From the NCBI GenBank assembly GCA_002371985.1, contig DFHZ01000095.1:1-8524 (forward strand): a DNA stretch of 8,524 nucleotides. Direction: 5' to 3'. Position numbers and translations under genes: made by a program. This DNA is from Ruminococcaceae bacterium UBA3710 (GTDB lineage: Bacteria > Bacillota > Clostridia > Oscillospirales > Acutalibacteraceae). Positions within the stretch are counted from its first letter, which is position 1, and each line of letters starts with the position of its first letter. Shown piece after piece: positions 7,097 to 8,524 of the stretch. A model generated the notes under the pieces. It saw only the letters and a list, made by a program, of their open reading frames with translations, was not told the DNA's origin and did not search any database.

Positions 7097-7186
7097 ATGA
7101 AAGTTGTACTGATTAAAAGTCCAAAAGTATTATCAGGTTTTTTGCGCTTGATATTTGGTATAAAAAAAGAAAAGAATAATACATAA
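7097..7186 (+). CDS. spoVM: Stage V sporulation protein SpoVM
   Basis: This 29-residue peptide, MKVVLIKSPKVLSGFLRLIF then GIKKEKNNT, aligns without gaps to B. subtilis SpoVM (26 residues, recalled from memory). Shared positions are M1, K2, I6, K7, P9, K10, L12, G14, R17 and G21, with a basic tail after that. SpoVM is an amphipathic helix made in the mother cell. It lies flat on the convex forespore membrane and recruits the SpoIVA ATPase to build the base of the spore coat; P9 matters for its curvature preference and is kept here. GGAGG at 7087-7091 is 5 nt before the ATG. The stop is followed 8 nt later by an intrinsic terminator. The gene is shorter than many annotation cut-offs. In B. subtilis it sits elsewhere, near the prkC region, so the present neighbourhood is different. 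Confidence 0.88.
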   Translation: MKVVLIKSPKVLSGFLRLIFGIKKEKNNT

Positions 7187-7194
7187 TTTCAGAA

Positions 7195-7232
7195 AAAGCC
7201 TTGTGAATATTATCACAGGGCTTTAAGTTTTT
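7195..7232 (+). terminator. Intrinsic terminator after spoVM
   Basis: The arms AAAGCCTTGTGA (7195-7206) and TCACAGGGCTTT (7213-7224) form a 12-bp stem with a single G-U pair and a 6-nt loop. The stem is followed by AAG and a run of five T (7228-7232). The T-run is short and displaced by three bases, so termination may be incomplete. It separates the spoVM unit from the manA promoter. Confidence 0.82.
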
Positions 7233-7249
7233 ATAAAATATGAAATTAC

Positions 7250-7278
7250 TTGACCTATTTGTAGCCATTTATTATAAT
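7250..7278 (+). promoter_or_regulatory. Sigma-A-type promoter of manA
   Basis: TTGACC (7250-7255) and TATAAT (7273-7278) are separated by exactly 17 nt, an almost perfect housekeeping promoter. The start point should be near 7285, leaving a leader of about 26 nt before the ATG at 7311, too short for a riboswitch. No operator repeat is evident between the promoter and the gene. Confidence 0.85.
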
Positions 7279-7310
7279 TATATGTAATAATAAATGAAAT
7301 GAGGAATTTT

Positions 7311-8261
7311 ATGTATCCGTTGTTACTTAAAGCACCGCTCAAAGATTATCTTTGGGGTGGTAATAGATTAGCCACAGAATACGGTTTTGAAAGCGATAAA
7401 GAAAAAATAGCCGAAGCATGGATGTTATCTTGCCATAAGGACGGACAGTCGATTATATCTAACGGCGAACTTAAAGGCAAAACACTTAGCGAGGCAATAG
7501 AAATATTCGGGGACGAATGTTTAGGAAAAAACTCCAAAGAATTCTCTTATTTTCCTATACTTATTAAACTTATTGATGCTAAAGATAAACTTTCTATTCA
7601 GGTTCACCCTGATGACGAATATGCTCTTAAAAACGAGGGCGAATTCGGCAAAACCGAAATGTGGTATATAGTTGACTGCGAACCCGATGCAAAACTCATT
7701 TACGGTCTTAGTAAAGATGTTACGCAAGAAGAACTTGACGAAAAAATAAATAGTGATACCATAACTGATATTTGTAATTTCGTGCCGGTAAAAAAGGGAG
7801 ATGTATTCTTTATCCCTGCCGGAACACTTCATGCAATAGGCAAAGGGATACTAATAGCCGAAATTCAGCAAAATTCAAATACAACATACCGTGTTTCAGA
7901 TTACGGCAGGCTCGGTGCCGACGGGAAACCAAGGCGATTACATAAAAAACAGGCAAGCGAAGTGATAAATAAATTTCCGAGTAAATTAACCGAAAATTCT
8001 GTGGAAACGGTAACTTCTTACGGCACTGTAAGAGAACTTGCTTCCTGTAAATTTTTCAAAACGAATTTAGTTAAACTTGACGGCTCTATGACCTTCAAAA
8101 ACGAAGAAAGTTTCATGTCATTGCTCCTTTTAAGCGGAGAATGTGAGTTGTCGTACGATGGCGGTAAACTAAACCTTAAAAAGGGAAGTAGCGTATTTGT
8201 GCCTGCCACTTTGGAAATCAATGTTTCCGGCAATTCTGAAATTATAGTTTCAAATGTTTAA
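7311..8261 (+). CDS. manA: Mannose-6-phosphate isomerase, class I
   Basis: This zinc enzyme interconverts mannose 6-phosphate and fructose 6-phosphate, linking mannose use or GDP-mannose supply to glycolysis. With 316 residues it has the short bacterial form, like B. subtilis ManA. It opens with MYPLLLKAPLKDYLWGG, typical of the family. The expected zinc ligands are visible: Q97 and H99 in SIQVHPDDEYA, E116 in GKTEMWY, and H174 in PAGTLHAIGKG. The substrate-site arginine is R194 in TTYRVSDYGR. A smaller beta-barrel domain ends the protein. I chose the ATG at 7311, not the in-frame ATG at 7299, because GAGGAA (7301-7306) is correctly placed for 7311 and overlaps the earlier ATG, which has no site of its own. 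The gene is monocistronic, between its own promoter and terminator. No sugar transporter or regulator is adjacent. Confidence 0.95.
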   Translation: MYPLLLKAPLKDYLWGGNRLATEYGFESDKEKIAEAWMLSCHKDGQSIISNGELKGKTLSEAIEIFGDECLGKNSKEFSYFPILIKLIDAKDKLSIQVHPDDEYALKNEGEFGKTEMWYIVDCEPDAKLIYGLSKDVTQEELDEKINSDTITDICNFVPVKKGDVFFIPAGTLHAIGKGILIAEIQQNSNTTYRVSDYGRLGADGKPRRLHKKQASEVINKFPSKLTENSVETVTSYGTVRELASCKFFKTNLVKLDGSMTFKNEESFMSLLLLSGECELSYDGGKLNLKKGSSVFVPATLEINVSGNSEIIVSNV

Positions 8262-8285
8262 ATTAAATAAATCATTATTATAATT

Positions 8286-8313
8286 AAAAGCCGTCTATAT
8301 AGACGGCTTTTTT
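8286..8313 (+). terminator. Intrinsic terminator after manA
   Basis: AAAAGCCGTCT (8286-8296) and AGACGGCTTTT (8301-8311) form an 11-bp perfect stem around the 4-nt loop ATAT. Six T (8308-8313) overlap the 3' arm. Because the sequence is palindromic and A-rich on the left, it may also act, more weakly, on leftward transcripts. Confidence 0.92.
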
Positions 8314-8360
8314 GATCGGAATGTTCATAACGCAACTCAAAAACACGCGGCATAAACTAT

Positions 8361-8406
8361 AAAAAACGAGAGCCTCAATTATGCAAACTGCATTTTGATG
8401 CTCTCG
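8361..8406 (-). terminator. Leftward intrinsic terminator, distal
   Basis: On the minus strand a hairpin with outer arms CGAGAGC and GCTCTCG (8367-8373 with 8400-8406) is followed by six T (8366 down to 8361). The inner part can also pair: TCAA with TTGA (8375-8378, 8395-8398) and ATGCA with TGCAT (8381-8385, 8389-8393). On the + strand no T-run follows the hairpin, so the direction is leftward, facing manA. Confidence 0.72.
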
Positions 8407-8524
8407 ACAGGTGAAAATATTGGTTACGGACTTTATGGTCGTAATTAGATAAAATAAAAGCAGGGTCTGAATCCAAATTGGGTCAGGCCCTGCCTGTGGT
8501 CAGAGTGGAGATAACGGATTTGAC
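8407..8524. other. Right-edge intergenic stretch with no supported gene
   Basis: All three frames on both strands are short or closed here. The only open stretches run off the window edge across a terminator hairpin. The region is best read as the 3' flank of a leftward transcription unit that lies mostly outside the window. The rightmost 25 bases faintly resemble the 3' half of a tRNA-like fold on the minus strand, but they do not fit the T-loop pattern, so no RNA gene is called. Confidence 0.45.
8449..8493 (-). terminator. Leftward intrinsic terminator, proximal
   Basis: GCAGGGTCTGA (8460-8470) pairs with TCAGGCCCTGC (8483-8493) over 11 bp with one mismatch-like wobble position. The stem can extend inward with CC (8473-8474) and GG (8480-8481). 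Read on the minus strand, the stem is followed by TTTTATTTTAT (8459 down to 8449), a good termination tail. On the + strand it is followed by CTGTGG, so only leftward use makes sense. Confidence 0.75.

Noticed and set aside
7299..7310. Earlier in-frame ATG for manA, adding four residues
   Set aside because: It has no ribosome binding site of its own and overlaps the site that serves the ATG at 7311, where the family's usual N-terminus begins.
7187..7310. Riboswitch or T-box leader ahead of manA
   Set aside because: After the spoVM terminator only a promoter and a leader of about 26 nt remain, with no room for a structured element.
7521..7832. 103-codon minus-strand open frame inside manA
   Set aside because: It is antisense to the zinc-ligand region of ManA, and nothing about its composition or start suggests a gene.
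8445..8522. Minus-strand open frame running in from the right edge and ending at 8445
   Set aside because: It passes straight through the terminator hairpin and its T-run, and its stop lies beyond the termination point. This is better explained as non-coding.
8498..8524. Minus-strand sequence resembling the 3' end of a tRNA or tmRNA (CAAATCCGTT then ATCTCCAC)
   Set aside because: The loop begins GTCAAAT instead of TTCAAAT, no CCA follows at the right place, and the rest is outside the window. Too little to call.

Overview
The window is A+T-rich and densely packed, and every gene lies on the + strand. It looks chromosomal and comes from an endospore-forming Clostridia-type Firmicute. The evidence is strong GGAGG-type ribosome binding sites, the Firmicute ecfA2-ecfT-truA gene order, a ClpE-type zinc-finger Clp ATPase, a DUF5711-like protein, and a tiny gene whose product aligns residue by residue with the sporulation peptide SpoVM. 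A gut-type Oscillospirales member is my best guess, but that placement is inference.

Layout. Positions 1-350 hold the 3' end of ecfA2, followed by ecfT (343-1155) and truA (1160-1891, TTG start). Then come a DUF5711-like membrane-anchored propeller protein (1909-3162), a CvpA-family membrane protein (3171-3884), a large Clp/Hsp100 unfoldase (3906-6179) and an MgtC/SapB-family membrane protein (6193-6882). Gaps are from -8 to 21 nt, so this could be one long transcription unit. A perfect-hexamer sigma-A-type promoter inside the end of cvpA (3805-3832) could also give the clp-mgtC pair its own transcription.

Positions 6883-7232 hold a compact unit that gene callers can miss: a 47-residue two-helix membrane peptide (6938-7081), then spoVM (7097-7186), then an intrinsic terminator (7195-7232). 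The 55-nt gap before it contains a 13-bp hairpin whose 3' arm is the ribosome binding site of the 47-residue gene. Promoter-like sequences sit in or just before the loop. This could keep read-through mRNA silent and restrict translation to a transcript made locally, for instance during sporulation.

manA (7311-8261) follows as a single-gene unit with its own textbook promoter and a near-palindromic terminator. The last 211 nt have no gene I can support. They contain two hairpins that are terminators for leftward (minus-strand) transcription, so a leftward transcript probably enters from beyond the right edge.

Functions are mixed: vitamin/metal uptake (ECF module), tRNA pseudouridylation, envelope proteins, regulated proteolysis, spore-coat assembly and mannose metabolism. 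Nothing looks mobile, and there is no CRISPR array, IS or phage signature. The best candidates for new biology are the spoVM-linked 47-residue peptide with its RBS hairpin, and the Clp ATPase with its Met-rich acidic linker.
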